From contig CAJVZD010000001.1 of the NCBI GenBank assembly GCA_913019905.1, positions 168,176 to 232,175 of the forward strand: a stretch of 64,000 bases of DNA. The letters are read 5' to 3'. A program made the translations under genes and the position numbers. Below are positions 1 to 9,579 of the stretch, piece by piece (the stretch's first letter is position 1; each line of letters opens with the position of its first letter). Below the pieces are notes generated by a model, which was given only the letters and a program-made list of their open reading frames with translations, made no database searches and was not told the origin of the DNA. The stretch comes from an uncultured Cellvibrionales bacterium (GTDB lineage: Bacteria; Pseudomonadota; Gammaproteobacteria; Pseudomonadales; Dasaniaceae).

Positions 1-98
1 TTTTTCTTGGTTGCCGCCAAAGATGCTGCGAGATTCACGCAGGTTGTCGTTTTACCCACACCACCTTTTTGATTAGTTACTGAAAAAATTTTTCCCAA
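1..98 (-). CDS. parA: ParA-family chromosome partitioning ATPase, 5' end only
   Basis: Only the first 32 or so codons are present; the gene runs off the left edge. The reverse strand reads a short leader, then [19 protein letters not shown], the deviant Walker A (KGGVGKTT) of ParA/Soj ATPases. The first usable start is TTG at 98-96. It follows an in-frame stop and has an AAAGG ribosome binding site about ten bases upstream (near 108-112). ParA drives segregation of the origin region by acting on ParB bound to parS. Its place next to rsmG is the usual one in gammaproteobacteria, where parB follows. Two parS sites lie about 11 kb to the right inside recF. The family is certain from the motif; the chromosomal role is inferred from context. 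Confidence 0.9.
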   Translation of the reverse strand, partial: MGKIFSVTNQKGGVGKTTTCVNLAASLAATKK

Positions 99-147
99 CG
101 ATATATACCTTTACTGATAAATTTTTACTGGTTCCATTTGATTGGTA

Positions 148-783
148 CTAATTCTTACCGATAACAACTAAATGACGTTCTGCATTTTCACCCGGGACTG
201 TTAGGGGACAAATTTCTTTCACCGTATATCCAGGCTCCATTTGCTTCAATTGGTCAATTTCACTGTCCGGATAAACGCCTTTCATCGCGTAAAAATGTCC
301 AGTTTCTTTCAGCAGATGATTACTGCCTTTCACCATATCATGAAGTGTCGAAAAAGCTCTGGAAAGAATACCATCGTATACCGGACCCACTGAATGATGT
401 TCTACTCTACATTGAAAAATTGCAATGTTATCTAAATTTAGCTCTGTTTTTACCTGGAAAAGAAATCGAGTCTTTTTCCCGTTACTATCTAACAAATCAA
501 ATTGCCGCTCCGGATACAATATAGCCAGAATTACGCCGGGTAATCCTGCGCCCGTTCCGACGTCTAGAAAATATTGGCCATCAATACGCGACGCAATACT
601 TAGGCTATCCAAAATATGTTTGGAGACCATTTCTTCAGGGTTACGGATTGCCGTTAAGTTGTATGCCTTATTCCACTTAATGAGTAGTTGAAGATAATCC
701 AACATTAAGTCAACTTTAACATCCATGTTTTTCGGTAAGTTGTTAAACTGGTCTATTCCAGATAACAGTGTTTTTCTAAACAT
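148..783 (-). CDS. rsmG: 16S rRNA (guanine-527-N7) methyltransferase RsmG (GidB)
   Basis: The protein is 211 aa, the normal length. RsmG uses S-adenosylmethionine to methylate N7 of G527 in 16S rRNA; loss gives low-level streptomycin resistance in known species. The SAM-binding glycine motif DVGTGAGLPG is at residues 74-83, preceded by the family-typical YNLTAI and KHILDSL (about 41-61). It starts at ATG 783, 25 bases after the mnmG stop, and is followed 50 bases later by the TTG start of parA. This is the conserved mnmG–rsmG–parA order, probably one transcript. Confidence 0.97.
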   Translation of the reverse strand: MFRKTLLSGIDQFNNLPKNMDVKVDLMLDYLQLLIKWNKAYNLTAIRNPEEMVSKHILDSLSIASRIDGQYFLDVGTGAGLPGVILAILYPERQFDLLDSNGKKTRFLFQVKTELNLDNIAIFQCRVEHHSVGPVYDGILSRAFSTLHDMVKGSNHLLKETGHFYAMKGVYPDSEIDQLKQMEPGYTVKEICPLTVPGENAERHLVVIGKN

Positions 784-808
784 GATTCAATAATTCTCTA
801 CCGGAACA

Positions 809-2722
809 TCAAGCGGTCTTAATACTTTCATCAGTTTCTTTTTTTCTCTCCAACATGCCGCGCTTTTTAAGAAAAATGAGTAGCAAAGAAACTGCAGCAG
901 GCGTGATTCCGGATATTCGGGAGGCTCTCGCTAATGTTTCTGGGCGGGCGTCCGTCAATTTTTGCTTTGCTTCGTTTGACAATCCTTCCACCGAACCATA
1001 ATCGAAGTCAATGGGCAGCAGGGTGTTTTCGTAACGACGTAAACGTTCGATTTCGACAGATTGCCGATCGATATACCCAGAGTATTTGATTTGAGTTTCT
1101 ACTTGGCTTGCGACTTGTGGATCAATCACAGCCTCGCCACCTTTTAGCTTAGCCACATCGGCGTAGGAAAGGTCGGGACGTTTGACAAAATCAAGTAAAC
1201 TGTACTCCCTTGTAATTGGCTTATCGATCAGCCGATTTACCTTTTCTGCTTCTTCAGTGCCCGGTTGAATCCAGGTTGAAGATAATCTATGCGTTTCCTC
1301 GTCAATACTTTTTCGCTTTTTATTAAAAGCATTCCAGAAATAGTCGTCAACTAAACCGAGCTCCCGGCCTTTTTCCGTTAAACGTAAATCGGCGTTGTCT
1401 TCGCGAAGCAATAATCGATATTCAGCTCTCGACGTGAACATCCTGTAGGGTTCAATCGTTCCGCTTGAAATTAGATCGTCTACCATAACACCGATGTAAG
1501 CTTCGTCTCGCCGGGGACACCAGGCTTCTTTCCCCTGAGCTTTCAACGCTGCGTTCAATCCAGCCAGTAAGCCTTGAGCAGCGGCTTCTTCATAACCGGT
1601 CGTGCCATTAATCTGGCCCGCAAAAAATAGACCTTCGATGAATTTCGTTTCCAATGAATACTTTAGATCGCGAGGATCAAAAAAATCGTATTCGATGGCG
1701 TAACCAGGTCGAGAAATATGTGCGTTCTCAAACCCCTGGATGGAACGAACCAATTCCATCTGAACATCAAAAGGGAGACTCGTTGAAATACCGTTGGGGT
1801 ATAGTTCGTTTGTTGTTAGGCCCTCCGGTTCAATAAATATTTGGTGGGAGTTCTTGTTGGAAAATCGATGTATTTTATCTTCAATCGAGGGACAATAACG
1901 TGGGCCAACTCCCTCAATCACGCCGGTATACATCGGCGACCGATCTAACCCCTGTCGAATAATGTCATGGGTTTTTTCGTTTGTATGGGTAATCCAGCAG
2001 CAGGTTTGGCGCGGATGCTGGGCTAAAGAACCGGAAAATGACATGACGGGTTCTGGCTGATCTCCCCACTGTTCCTCAAGTCCTTTGAAATTTACAGAAC
2101 GAGCATCAATACGGGGCGGCGTGCCTGTTTTCAACCTGTCAACGTTGAAGGGAAGCTCTCTCAAGCGCTCGGCCAAAGCCAAAGATGGTGGGTCGCCGGC
2201 CCTTCCACCACTGTGGTTGTCGAGACCGATATGAATTTTTCCACCAAGAAAGGTGCCCGTGCAAAGCACGACATTTTCCGCAAAGAACTTGATACCTATC
2301 TGCGTGACAACACCGATAACTTTTTCGCCCTCAACAATGAGATCAACAGCGGCTTGCTGGAAAATACTTAGACCTTCCTGATTTTCGAGTGTTTCTCGAA
2401 TGGCCGCTTTGTACAGAACTCGATCTGCCTGAGCGCGAGTTGCTCTCACGGCAGGACCTTTTCTGGAGTTTAGGACCCGAAATTGGATACCACCAAAATC
2501 GGTCGCTTTAGCCATGGCGCCGCCCAGGGCGTCGATTTCTTTCACAAGATGACTTTTACCAATACCGCCAATTGCCGGATTACAAGACATTTGACCCAAG
2601 GTCTCGATATTGTGGGTCAGCAACAATGTTTTGCAACCCATACGGGCAGCTGCCAAACAAGCTTCTGTGCCTGCGTGACCGCCACCAATAACGATTACGT
2701 CAAAACGTTCTTGATAGTCCAC
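809..2722 (-). CDS. mnmG: tRNA uridine-5-carboxymethylaminomethyl modification enzyme MnmG (GidA)
   Basis: This 637-aa FAD protein, with MnmE, installs the cmnm5 group on the wobble uridine of tRNAs reading two-fold degenerate codons. The FAD-binding dinucleotide motif [11 protein letters not shown] is at residues 11-21. The conserved [14 protein letters not shown] and the C-terminal [18 protein letters not shown] segment are present, so the protein is complete. The start at ATG 2722 is preceded by a long AT-rich gap containing DnaA boxes. As in E. coli, mnmG therefore sits beside an origin-like region. Its partner mnmE is the next gene to the right on the same strand. Confidence 0.98.
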   Translation of the reverse strand: MDYQERFDVIVIGGGHAGTEACLAAARMGCKTLLLTHNIETLGQMSCNPAIGGIGKSHLVKEIDALGGAMAKATDFGGIQFRVLNSRKGPAVRATRAQADRVLYKAAIRETLENQEGLSIFQQAAVDLIVEGEKVIGVVTQIGIKFFAENVVLCTGTFLGGKIHIGLDNHSGGRAGDPPSLALAERLRELPFNVDRLKTGTPPRIDARSVNFKGLEEQWGDQPEPVMSFSGSLAQHPRQTCCWITHTNEKTHDIIRQGLDRSPMYTGVIEGVGPRYCPSIEDKIHRFSNKNSHQIFIEPEGLTTNELYPNGISTSLPFDVQMELVRSIQGFENAHISRPGYAIEYDFFDPRDLKYSLETKFIEGLFFAGQINGTTGYEEAAAQGLLAGLNAALKAQGKEAWCPRRDEAYIGVMVDDLISSGTIEPYRMFTSRAEYRLLLREDNADLRLTEKGRELGLVDDYFWNAFNKKRKSIDEETHRLSSTWIQPGTEEAEKVNRLIDKPITREYSLLDFVKRPDLSYADVAKLKGGEAVIDPQVASQVETQIKYSGYIDRQSVEIERLRRYENTLLPIDFDYGSVEGLSNEAKQKLTDARPETLARASRISGITPAAVSLLLIFLKKRGMLERKKETDESIKTA

Positions 2723-3512
2723 TTAAACCTCGAACAACGATGGAAGATAAAAAGGGCGTGGAGTATAAGGCAGCTTTGCTTCAGTAGATAGGTGTTGGCG
2801 AAAAAATAATCAGCAAAATTGTAAGATTATTTTTAGTTTTTTTATTCCGTTAATTATTATAATAATTAAGGTATATATATTTATGTATATATATTGTTTT
2901 CTAATATTATTGTTATTATTAGGGTCCTTCTTTTCTGTTATTAACTAGATAAAAACCTTTACTATCAATTAGTTAACTATGATTGAACCACAGCGTTTGC
3001 CTATTGATTTGCTGCGTTTAAGCTAAGGATTAGGCGTGGATAAGTAGCTTGGTTATCCACAGGAGCTTCAAAAGGCGGTTTTCAGCTGTTTTCTATCCTC
3101 GCGCTGCAAAAGGCTTTTCAACAGTCTTTCGGGGTTACTTATCCACAGAATTTTTTTCCGAAACTATTAGTATCGAGTAGAGCCGATTTTTGACAAACGG
3201 ACAGCTATTTTAGCGCTAACATGGGAGCGCTTTGTTGATAAGTTGTGGGAACGAAGGGTGAGCGTCTATTTAGGCGGCACTGAAATCGTATTTCATGACT
3301 TTGTCAGTTCGTCACTGCTAAAAACATGAGAGCAAAAAAGTGGTTTTGCTAGTAATTTTTTGCGCTCGCAGTGGACGTTACGGCCAATGATGAAGCATTC
3401 CAACGCCACGCCATCGACCTGAAAAATACCTGATATTGTGTTTATATCTAGAATGCAGTGTAAATGAAGGAAAAAGTTTGAAATTGATATCAACCTACTT
3501 TTTCTAGATCGA
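2723..3512. other. mnmG–mnmE gap: AT-rich tract plus DnaA-box cluster (second origin-like region)
   Basis: These 790 bases hold no convincing gene. From about 2800 to 2960 the sequence is extremely AT-rich, with alternating TA runs such as GTATATATATTTATG. Immediately to its right are DnaA-type 9-mers: two perfect TTATCCACA at 3053-3061 and 3139-3147 on the plus strand. Two more boxes with one mismatch lie on the minus strand at 3035-3043 (TTATCCACG) and 3233-3241 (TTATCAACA). An AT-rich unwinding tract beside several DnaA boxes, next to mnmG, is the layout of the E. coli origin. Gene orientation here favours the rpmH–dnaA gap as the working origin. This region may be a second origin, a DnaA-titrating site or a relic. 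Confidence 0.55.
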
Positions 3513-4910
3513 CTATTTACCAATACAGAAACTGGAAAAAATTTCCCCTAAAAGGTCGTCAGAGCTGAATTCGCCGGTTATTTCATTGAGAAAGTTTTGG
3601 CATTGACGTAAATCCTCTGCCAATAATTCACCTGCACCATAGGATTGGAGTTGGTTTTGCCCAGCGTGGAGGGAATCACGCGCGCTTTGTAAGGCATCCA
3701 GATGTCGTCTCCTAGCAGTAAAGCCACCCTCAGCGCCTTCAAAGCCAACACTGTTTTTTAGATGCTGGCGCAGGAGATCGATTCCATCACCTTTTTTAGC
3801 TGAAAGACTAATAATGCTGGGAGTACCGTCGATGATACCCGTTGCAAGTCCGGAAATATCACACTTGTTTTGAACAATAGTGATATGTTGCTTTGACGTG
3901 GTCGAGATTTCTTCTAGACCTAAATCTTGATAAAGTTTTGCGGGATCGTCTTCCCTGTGAGAGTTGCTGTCGACGACGAGTAAGATGCGGTCCGCTTTTT
4001 CGATTTCATTCCAGGCCCTGCGAATACCTTCTTTTTCGACAATGTCCGGGCTTTCTCGTAAACCAGCCGTGTCGATAATATGTAAAGGCATGCCATCGAT
4101 TTGAATTTTTTCTCGTAAGACATCTCGTGTCGTTCCCTCAACTTCTGTGACTATCGCGCTTTCCCTTCCAGATAAGGCATTGAGTAAACTCGACTTCCCA
4201 GCGTTTGGACGACCAGCGATTACAACGGTCATACCTTCTTGTATTAAGGTTCCTTGTCTGGTCTCTAAAAATACTTGTTCTAGGTTGCTAATAATTTCTG
4301 TTAAATCTCTTGCAACCTTACCATCGGCGAGAAAATCAATTTCCTCTTCAGGAAAATCGATTGCGGCTTCTACATAAATTCTGAGTTGAATAACGGAATT
4401 AACAAGTGTTGATATTTTTTTACTAAACTCTCCTTGTAAAGATCGAACTGCATTTCTTGCAGCTTGTTCCGATGAGCTATTAATTAAATCGGCGATAGCC
4501 TCTGCTTGAGTTAGGTCGATTTTGTTATTTAGAAATGCTCTTTCAGAAAACTCTCCGGGACGTGCAAGGCGTGCGCCTAGACGCAGAACTTCTCTTAGTA
4601 ATATATCTAGCAATAATGGACCGCCGTGTGCCTGTAGTTCAAGTACGTCTTCGCCCGTAAAGGAATTAGGTGAAGGAAAAAAAATAGAAATTCCATTGTC
4701 TATCTCACAACTAGCTAAATCGTTAGGCTTTTTTCCTGACTCGAAAAAGGGTCCGAAGTGAGCAAATCTAGGAGCAAGGTTTGAATCTGTTATGGATGAA
4801 GCAATAGGCTTTGTGTTAGGTCCTGAAATTCGGATTATGCCGACACCGCCACGTCCTGGCGGAGTGGCTATAGCAGCAATAGTATCGGTTTCAATGTCCA
4901 AAGTATTCAT
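3513..4910 (-). CDS. mnmE: tRNA modification GTPase MnmE (TrmE)
   Basis: The protein is 465 aa, as expected. MnmE is a dimeric GTPase that works with MnmG on the wobble uridine of tRNAs. Seen in order are the N-terminal folate-binding domain ([15 protein letters not shown], about 17-30), the G domain with GRPNAGKS (233-240), EGTTRD (258-263), DTAG (280-283) and NKCD (348-351), and the C-terminal catalytic CIGK (462-465). The ATG at 4910 has only a weak ribosome binding site. A terminator-like hairpin lies 16-40 bases upstream, so expression from the yidC transcript probably depends on read-through. It points away from the rpmH–dnaA origin. Confidence 0.98.
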   Translation of the reverse strand: MNTLDIETDTIAAIATPPGRGGVGIIRISGPNTKPIASSITDSNLAPRFAHFGPFFESGKKPNDLASCEIDNGISIFFPSPNSFTGEDVLELQAHGGPLLLDILLREVLRLGARLARPGEFSERAFLNNKIDLTQAEAIADLINSSSEQAARNAVRSLQGEFSKKISTLVNSVIQLRIYVEAAIDFPEEEIDFLADGKVARDLTEIISNLEQVFLETRQGTLIQEGMTVVIAGRPNAGKSSLLNALSGRESAIVTEVEGTTRDVLREKIQIDGMPLHIIDTAGLRESPDIVEKEGIRRAWNEIEKADRILLVVDSNSHREDDPAKLYQDLGLEEISTTSKQHITIVQNKCDISGLATGIIDGTPSIISLSAKKGDGIDLLRQHLKNSVGFEGAEGGFTARRRHLDALQSARDSLHAGQNQLQSYGAGELLAEDLRQCQNFLNEITGEFSSDDLLGEIFSSFCIGK

Positions 4911-4925
4911 AGCTTGTAGGAATAG

Positions 4926-4950
4926 AAAAGGCCGTATATAGCGGCCCTTT
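4926..4950 (-). terminator. Hairpin terminator between yidC and mnmE
   Basis: On the minus strand the bases after the yidC stop form GGCCG (4946-4942) / CGGCC (4934-4930) with a seven-base loop, followed by TTTTCT. The plus-strand side is also flanked by a run of seven T, so the hairpin could work in both directions. It lies between the yidC stop and the mnmE start with no clear promoter in between, so it may act as a partial terminator. Confidence 0.55.
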
Positions 4951-4952
4951 TT

Positions 4953-6665
4953 TTACGCGTTTTCTATGCGCTTAGTAATAATGTATTGCTGGATTATAGA
5001 CAAGGTATTATTAACCACCCAATACAATACCAGACCAGCAGGGAAGAACAGGAAGAAGAAGGTAAACATCACAGGCATCCACTGCATGATCTTTGCCTGC
5101 ATTGGATCTGGCGGCGGTGGGTTAAGCCGTTGCTGTATAAACATAGATACGCCCATGATTAGAGGCAAAATAAAGTATGGATCCATGACCGATAAGTCTT
5201 TTATATATAGGATAAAAGGGGCGTGACGCAATTCCACGCTTTCCATTAAGACCCAATAAAGAGATATGAAAACAGGCATTTGAACGAGTATAGGAAGACA
5301 GCCGCCGAGAGGGTTTATCTTTTCCTTTTTGTATAAGTTCATCATTTCTTGGGATTGCTTCTGACGATCATCGGCATAGCGTTCGCGCAGTTCTGTTAGT
5401 TTCGGCCCGACCTTTCGCATGTTAGCCATAGACGTATAGGCTTTGGCGTTCAGTTGGAAGAAAGCTCCCTTGACGAGAACTGTAACGGCGATTATAGCGA
5501 AGCCCCAATTTCCCAGGTAACTGTGGAGCTTAGTTAGCAACCAGAAAAGAGGCTGGGCGATCCACCAAAGCCAGCCATAATCAACTGTCAGTTCTAGACC
5601 TTCGGAAATATCCTGAAGTTTGTATTGATCTTTCGGACCTGTGTAAAACCGTGATTTCATCGTTGCTGTTTCGCTCGGCCCGACGGTTAGCTGGGGGCTG
5701 GTAAAACGGATAATGTTTGATTTGTCGCGACTCACTGCTGTCGAGTAAGTATGTGTTTTGGTGGGATCGGGTATCCATGCATTCACAAAATAGTGTTGCA
5801 AAATCGCTATCCATCCGCCTTCGATACTTTCTTTAAAGTCGCTTTCGGCAATATCATCAAAACTGATTTTTTCATAAGGTTGATCTTTTAGGTGAATAGC
5901 TGCACCGAGGTAAGGAGCTAATCCCATACCCGAGGAATCCGCGGAGGGATCTTCTGTATGGTCGCGCTTAATCTGTCCAAACATGCCGGCAGTCCAGTCC
6001 AGCTGTCCGGTATTGTTGATGACATATTCGACATTGACTACATAGTCACCTCGGTGAAAACCGAAGCGCTTAATTATTTCTACACCGTTTTCTGCTTGGA
6101 ATATTAGGTCAACCTGCAACTCATCTTTATCGTCTGCAAGAGTAAAGCTGGGCGCGCTGGCCGTGTATTGGGCTCGACCTTTACTGGTATCAATTCCGTT
6201 AACGCCCACTAATCCACTTTGAGCGATATAAGTTCTTATGTTCGACTGTTCTAATAGCGTGAAAGGAACGTCGGGAGTATCAATTTCGGCAAAATGCCTA
6301 GGAAGAGCCGAGTAGATAATGTCGCCGCCGAGTGTATTAATGTCGAGGATTAATGAATCTGTTGTAACGCGAACGACGTTAACGTTGCTTGTGGTCGAGG
6401 CAGTTGGCACCGCTTCTGTTTGCACGATAGGCTGAGCGGTCGGTAAATCGTCGACTCCTACGCTAGTGTTATCGGTAACGGTCGCGTCGGGCAGGGAGAC
6501 GTTGGTATCTGACAGACTGTCATTTGTATTGGCGACTGTCTGCTGCCGATAAGTGGCGGAAGAAGTCTCTGCCTTTTTTTGTTCTTTAAACTGCACCCAT
6601 TCTGTCAATAACATGAAAGACAAAATGGCGATTGCCGCGATTAAAATATATCGTTGAAAGTCCAT
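4953..6665 (-). CDS. yidC: Membrane protein insertase YidC
   Basis: The protein is 570 aa, the length of the Gram-negative form. YidC inserts and folds inner-membrane proteins, alone or with SecYEG. Residues 6-22 form the first membrane segment. The large periplasmic domain follows (about 60-350). The conserved C-terminal core holds five more membrane segments (from WLWWIAQPLFW) and the cytoplasmic loop NPLGGCLPILVQMPVF. The charged groove position that is Arg in E. coli YidC is Lys here (TVLVKGAFF), keeping the positive charge. It starts two bases after the yidD stop, within the rpmH–rnpA–yidD–yidC operon. Confidence 0.98.
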   Translation of the reverse strand: MDFQRYILIAAIAILSFMLLTEWVQFKEQKKAETSSATYRQQTVANTNDSLSDTNVSLPDATVTDNTSVGVDDLPTAQPIVQTEAVPTASTTSNVNVVRVTTDSLILDINTLGGDIIYSALPRHFAEIDTPDVPFTLLEQSNIRTYIAQSGLVGVNGIDTSKGRAQYTASAPSFTLADDKDELQVDLIFQAENGVEIIKRFGFHRGDYVVNVEYVINNTGQLDWTAGMFGQIKRDHTEDPSADSSGMGLAPYLGAAIHLKDQPYEKISFDDIAESDFKESIEGGWIAILQHYFVNAWIPDPTKTHTYSTAVSRDKSNIIRFTSPQLTVGPSETATMKSRFYTGPKDQYKLQDISEGLELTVDYGWLWWIAQPLFWLLTKLHSYLGNWGFAIIAVTVLVKGAFFQLNAKAYTSMANMRKVGPKLTELRERYADDRQKQSQEMMNLYKKEKINPLGGCLPILVQMPVFISLYWVLMESVELRHAPFILYIKDLSVMDPYFILPLIMGVSMFIQQRLNPPPPDPMQAKIMQWMPVMFTFFFLFFPAGLVLYWVVNNTLSIIQQYIITKRIENA

Positions 6666-6667
6666 AA

Positions 6668-6913
6668 TTATTGTGAGGTATGCCCGTGGTGGTTAGAATG
6701 GTTGTCCGGAACTGGATCATAGCCACCGGGATTAAATGGATGACACCGTAACAAGCGTCTTATTGAATAATAACTTCCTTTAAATACGCCAAACCTTTCA
6801 ATGGCCTGAATAGCATAACTCGAACAGCTTGGATAGAATCGACAATGGTTAGCCATTAACGGGCTAATCATATATCGGTAAAATTTTATGCAAGCTATGA
6901 GTATACGGCGCAT
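6668..6913 (-). CDS. yidD: Membrane protein insertion efficiency factor YidD
   Basis: This is an 81-aa protein with the DUF37/YidD signature: [10 protein letters not shown], then [11 protein letters not shown] (24-34) and the C-terminal [16 protein letters not shown]. YidD is a small membrane-associated protein that helps YidC-dependent insertion. It lies 17 bases after rnpA and two bases before yidC, the conserved place. The short His-rich tail (HSNHHGH) is typical. Confidence 0.96.
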   Translation of the reverse strand: MRRILIACIKFYRYMISPLMANHCRFYPSCSSYAIQAIERFGVFKGSYYSIRRLLRCHPFNPGGYDPVPDNHSNHHGHTSQ

Positions 6914-6930
6914 GGTTCGCCTTTTGAGGT

Positions 6931-7359
6931 CTACGAGGTTAAGTTATTGCCGGCAGTCTTTGAAGTATGGTTTTCTGATTTATACTTAAGCTGCTGCCAA
7001 AGCTGATTAAACATTTTGTGTAAGGCAATATTATCTAGTTTATCTAAACCGCGACGCGCAAGTACAACGGCATCTACACCGTGCAGTTGTTCTTGTTGCA
7101 ATCTGAAGCTTTCACGCGCAATTCTTTTAATTCGATTGCGCTGTGTTGCGTGTTTTGCATTTTTTTTGGCAATAACCAAACCAAGTCTGGGTGCTGCCTT
7201 ATCGTTCGGACGAGCTAGCAATAATATTTCTCTTGCGGAGATTTTAAATTTAGCATCATCAAAAACTGATTTGTAAGCCTTGGCATCCAGCAAACGGAGT
7301 GATTTACCGAAACTATGACTAGCTTCGTAATCGGGCATGTGCTGAGCCAGTTTGACCAA
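6931..7359 (-). CDS. rnpA: Ribonuclease P protein component
   Basis: The 142-aa basic protein binds the RNase P RNA and assists removal of tRNA 5' leaders. The family signature lies at about 64-86 ([21 protein letters not shown]), including the RNR at 74-76. The gene begins five bases after the rpmH stop, the universal rpmH–rnpA pair, and is probably translated from the same transcript. The RNase P RNA gene is not in this window. Confidence 0.96.
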   Translation of the reverse strand: MVKLAQHMPDYEASHSFGKSLRLLDAKAYKSVFDDAKFKISAREILLLARPNDKAAPRLGLVIAKKNAKHATQRNRIKRIARESFRLQQEQLHGVDAVVLARRGLDKLDNIALHKMFNQLWQQLKYKSENHTSKTAGNNLTS

Positions 7360-7364
7360 TTACC

Positions 7365-7499
7365 TTATGCTGCGAGACGTTGACGACCTTTAGCGCGGCG
7401 GCGATTAATTAACGCTCTGCCACTTTTGGTTGCCATGCGTGCGCGAAAACCATGAGTGCGTTTGCGTTTTAGTACGCTGGGTTGAAATGTTCTTTTCAT
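7365..7499 (-). CDS. rpmH: 50S ribosomal protein L34
   Basis: This is a 44-aa protein starting [18 protein letters not shown] and ending [10 protein letters not shown], diagnostic of L34. The frame stays open 25 codons upstream, but no L34 has such an extension, so ATG at 7499-7497 is taken as the start. It is the first gene of the minus-strand operon rpmH–rnpA–yidD–yidC and has a strong promoter about 90 bases upstream. Confidence 0.98.
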   Translation of the reverse strand: MKRTFQPSVLKRKRTHGFRARMATKSGRALINRRRAKGRQRLAA

Positions 7500-7589
7500 G
7501 ACGATTATTCCGAAAATATTAACTAGTGGTAGTATGGAATTTAATTGGCGGAAACCGAATTCTTGTAACCCCATACTTTGGGACCGCGC

Positions 7590-7618
7590 ATTCTAGTGAA
7601 TTTAGCGACTAATATCAA
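7590..7618 (-). promoter_or_regulatory. rpmH operon promoter
   Basis: On the minus strand TTGATA (7618-7613), a 17-base spacer and TAGAAT (7595-7590) match the sigma-70 consensus at ten of twelve positions. Transcription would start near 7583 and lead into rpmH. The inference rests on sequence match and position only. Confidence 0.65.
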
Positions 7619-7659
7619 TTTCTTTCTTCTGCGTGAAGCCGGTGATTGGATACATATAA

Positions 7660-8087
7660 ATGAAGGAAGACTTTGAGAAAGCAGATAAAATTGTTTTTAA
7701 CGGGTTTTTGACATCATATCAAGATGTTATCCACAGCTTTTTTGTGTACTTATGCACATATCGACTTAATGGAGTTTTTTTCGTTTTTTAGTCAGGTTTT
7801 TCATTTTAAGTTGTTGATTACTAATGATAATTTTCTTTTCTATAATATTTCCTTAATTGTGGTTTTTTTGTGGATAAGTCTATAATCTGAGAGTACAATG
7901 CACAGCTTGATGGCATCGCGTGCGTGTAGTTCAGTCGCCTCGTGGTTTCAGCAGGTTTGCGGACATGGACGTTAGTTTTTGATGTGTTAAACATGGATGT
8001 TTAAAACTTAATAATAAATTCGGTGACTAGTATTTTTAATGCACAGTTATCACCATTATATAATTTGCAAGTTTTGAGGATTCTTCA
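7660..8087. other. Probable chromosomal replication origin (oriC) in the rpmH–dnaA gap
   Basis: The gap between the divergent rpmH and dnaA genes holds three perfect TTATNCACA DnaA boxes. These are TTATCCACA at 7727-7735 (plus), TTATGCACA at 7750-7758 (plus) and TGTGGATAA at 7869-7877 (minus). Between the second and third box lies a strongly AT-rich stretch (about 7766-7866), suitable for unwinding. In Pseudomonas the origin lies in exactly this gap. Genes on the left run leftward and genes on the right run rightward, so both forks would move with transcription. No E. coli-type GATCT 13-mers were seen. Function is inferred. Confidence 0.75.
7857..7886 (+). promoter_or_regulatory. dnaA promoter overlapping a DnaA box
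   Basis: A perfect TATAAT (7881-7886) is preceded at 18 bases by TTGTGG (7857-7862). A perfect inverted DnaA box (7869-7877) lies in the spacer. A box in this position would let DnaA repress its own transcription, as known for dnaA in other bacteria. The -35 match is weak. Confidence 0.5.
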
Positions 8088-9533
8088 TTGCCTAATTCAA
8101 CATGGCAGCAATGCGTTGACTGTTTACAGGTGGAGTTACCATCCCAGCAGTTTAATACGTGGATCCGGCCTCTTCAGGTAGACTCGGAAACAAGTTTGGG
8201 TCAGCTCAAATTATTTGCTCCGAATCGGTTTGTTAAGGATTGGGTCAATGATAAGTTTTTACAGAGAATAGAAGAGATTGTCTCTGAAGTGTCGCCCGAC
8301 AAAAAGTTAAATGTATCTTTAGAGATCAGTCAGGTCAAAGTAGCAAGGCGAAACATTGTCGCCACTGTTCCGGCAATGAACAGGCGAACGACGCCCGTTG
8401 CAGGAAGACAGCCAGGCAGTGCAAGCAAAATAGTCACGCCACATCGCAATACTGACTCCCGGTTTATTCCTCCACCGAAACGAAAAGTAGAGGTAGAGGG
8501 CGGTATTCATCATCAAAGTTATTTAATCGAAAATTATACCTTTGATACCTTTGTAGAGGGTAAGTCAAACCAACTAGCACGAGCAGCGTCTCGGCAAGTC
8601 GCTGAAAATACCGGTGGCGCTTATAATCCGTTATTTCTATACGGAGGTGTGGGCTTGGGCAAGACTCATCTTATGCACGCGGTAGGAAATGCTCTCCTTC
8701 AGAAAAATCCGGACGCGAAAGTCGTGTATCTACATTCTGAGCGATTCGTTGCGGATATGGTAAAGGCACTTCAGTTGAATGCTATCAACGAATTCAAGCG
8801 ATTTTATCGATCTGTCGACGCGCTGTTAATTGATGATATTCAATTTTTTGCAGGTAAGGAGCGCTCTCAAGAAGAATTCTTCCACACGTTTAATGCGTTG
8901 TTGGAAGGTGGTCAGCAGATGATATTGACTTGTGATCGTTACCCGAAGGAAATAAAGGGCTTAGAAGAGCGTTTGAAGTCAAGGTTTGGGTGGGGTTTAA
9001 CTGTTGCGGTTGATCCGCCCGAGCTTGAAACGCGAGTTGCTATATTACTTAAAAAGGCTGAGCAAGCTAAGATGACTCTCCCTGCGGATGCGGCGTTTTT
9101 TATTGCCCAGAAGATTCGCTCTAATGTAAGAGAGCTTGAGGGCGCCTTAAAGAGGGTTATAGCGAGCGCGCACTTTACCGGAAAACCGATAGATATAGAC
9201 CTCATTCGTGAATCTCTAAAAGATCTATTAGCTTTGCAGGATAGGCAGATTAGCCTCGATAATATTCAGCGAACAGTAGCTGAATATTATAAGATCAAAC
9301 TTTCAGATATGATGTCCAAACGACGTAGCCGTTCTGTGGCAAGGCCTAGGCAAGTGGCGATGGCGCTTGCGAAAGAACTGACAAACCATAGTTTGCCCGA
9401 AATTGGTGAAAGTTTTGGTGGTAGAGACCATACTACTGTCTTACATGCTTGTAGGAAAATAAAAGAACTGCAAGAATCGGATACCGATATTCGAGAAGAT
9501 TGTAAAAACTTACTGCGTTCACTGACGAGCTAA
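8088..9533 (+). CDS. dnaA: Chromosomal replication initiator DnaA
   Basis: The 481-aa protein has all four DnaA domains: the N-terminal WQQCVDCLQ, a variable linker (about 95-140), the AAA+ core with GGVGLGKTH (186-194) and LLIDDIQFF, and the C-terminal box-binding helix-turn-helix with [15 protein letters not shown]. DnaA-ATP binds the 9-mers upstream and melts the origin. The start is TTG at 8088, with GAGGA about nine bases before it; no ATG in frame fits. dnaN follows after 46 bases. The TTG start and the promoter box suggest tight expression control. Confidence 0.98.
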   Translation: MPNSTWQQCVDCLQVELPSQQFNTWIRPLQVDSETSLGQLKLFAPNRFVKDWVNDKFLQRIEEIVSEVSPDKKLNVSLEISQVKVARRNIVATVPAMNRRTTPVAGRQPGSASKIVTPHRNTDSRFIPPPKRKVEVEGGIHHQSYLIENYTFDTFVEGKSNQLARAASRQVAENTGGAYNPLFLYGGVGLGKTHLMHAVGNALLQKNPDAKVVYLHSERFVADMVKALQLNAINEFKRFYRSVDALLIDDIQFFAGKERSQEEFFHTFNALLEGGQQMILTCDRYPKEIKGLEERLKSRFGWGLTVAVDPPELETRVAILLKKAEQAKMTLPADAAFFIAQKIRSNVRELEGALKRVIASAHFTGKPIDIDLIRESLKDLLALQDRQISLDNIQRTVAEYYKIKLSDMMSKRRSRSVARPRQVAMALAKELTNHSLPEIGESFGGRDHTTVLHACRKIKELQESDTDIREDCKNLLRSLTS

Positions 9534-9579
9534 GCATCACTAATAATTTATTCGCTAAAAGATAAGGATAAAGATTGAC

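Noticed and set aside
3293..3523. A 76-codon minus-strand frame after mnmE
   Set aside because: It begins inside the end of mnmE, has no ribosome binding site and no recognisable motif. A short plus-strand frame (about 3350-3432) also looks faintly protein-like but is too short to name.
7500..7574. Upstream extension of rpmH by 25 codons
   Set aside because: L34 starts at MKRTFQ in all bacteria; the extension is just open frame.
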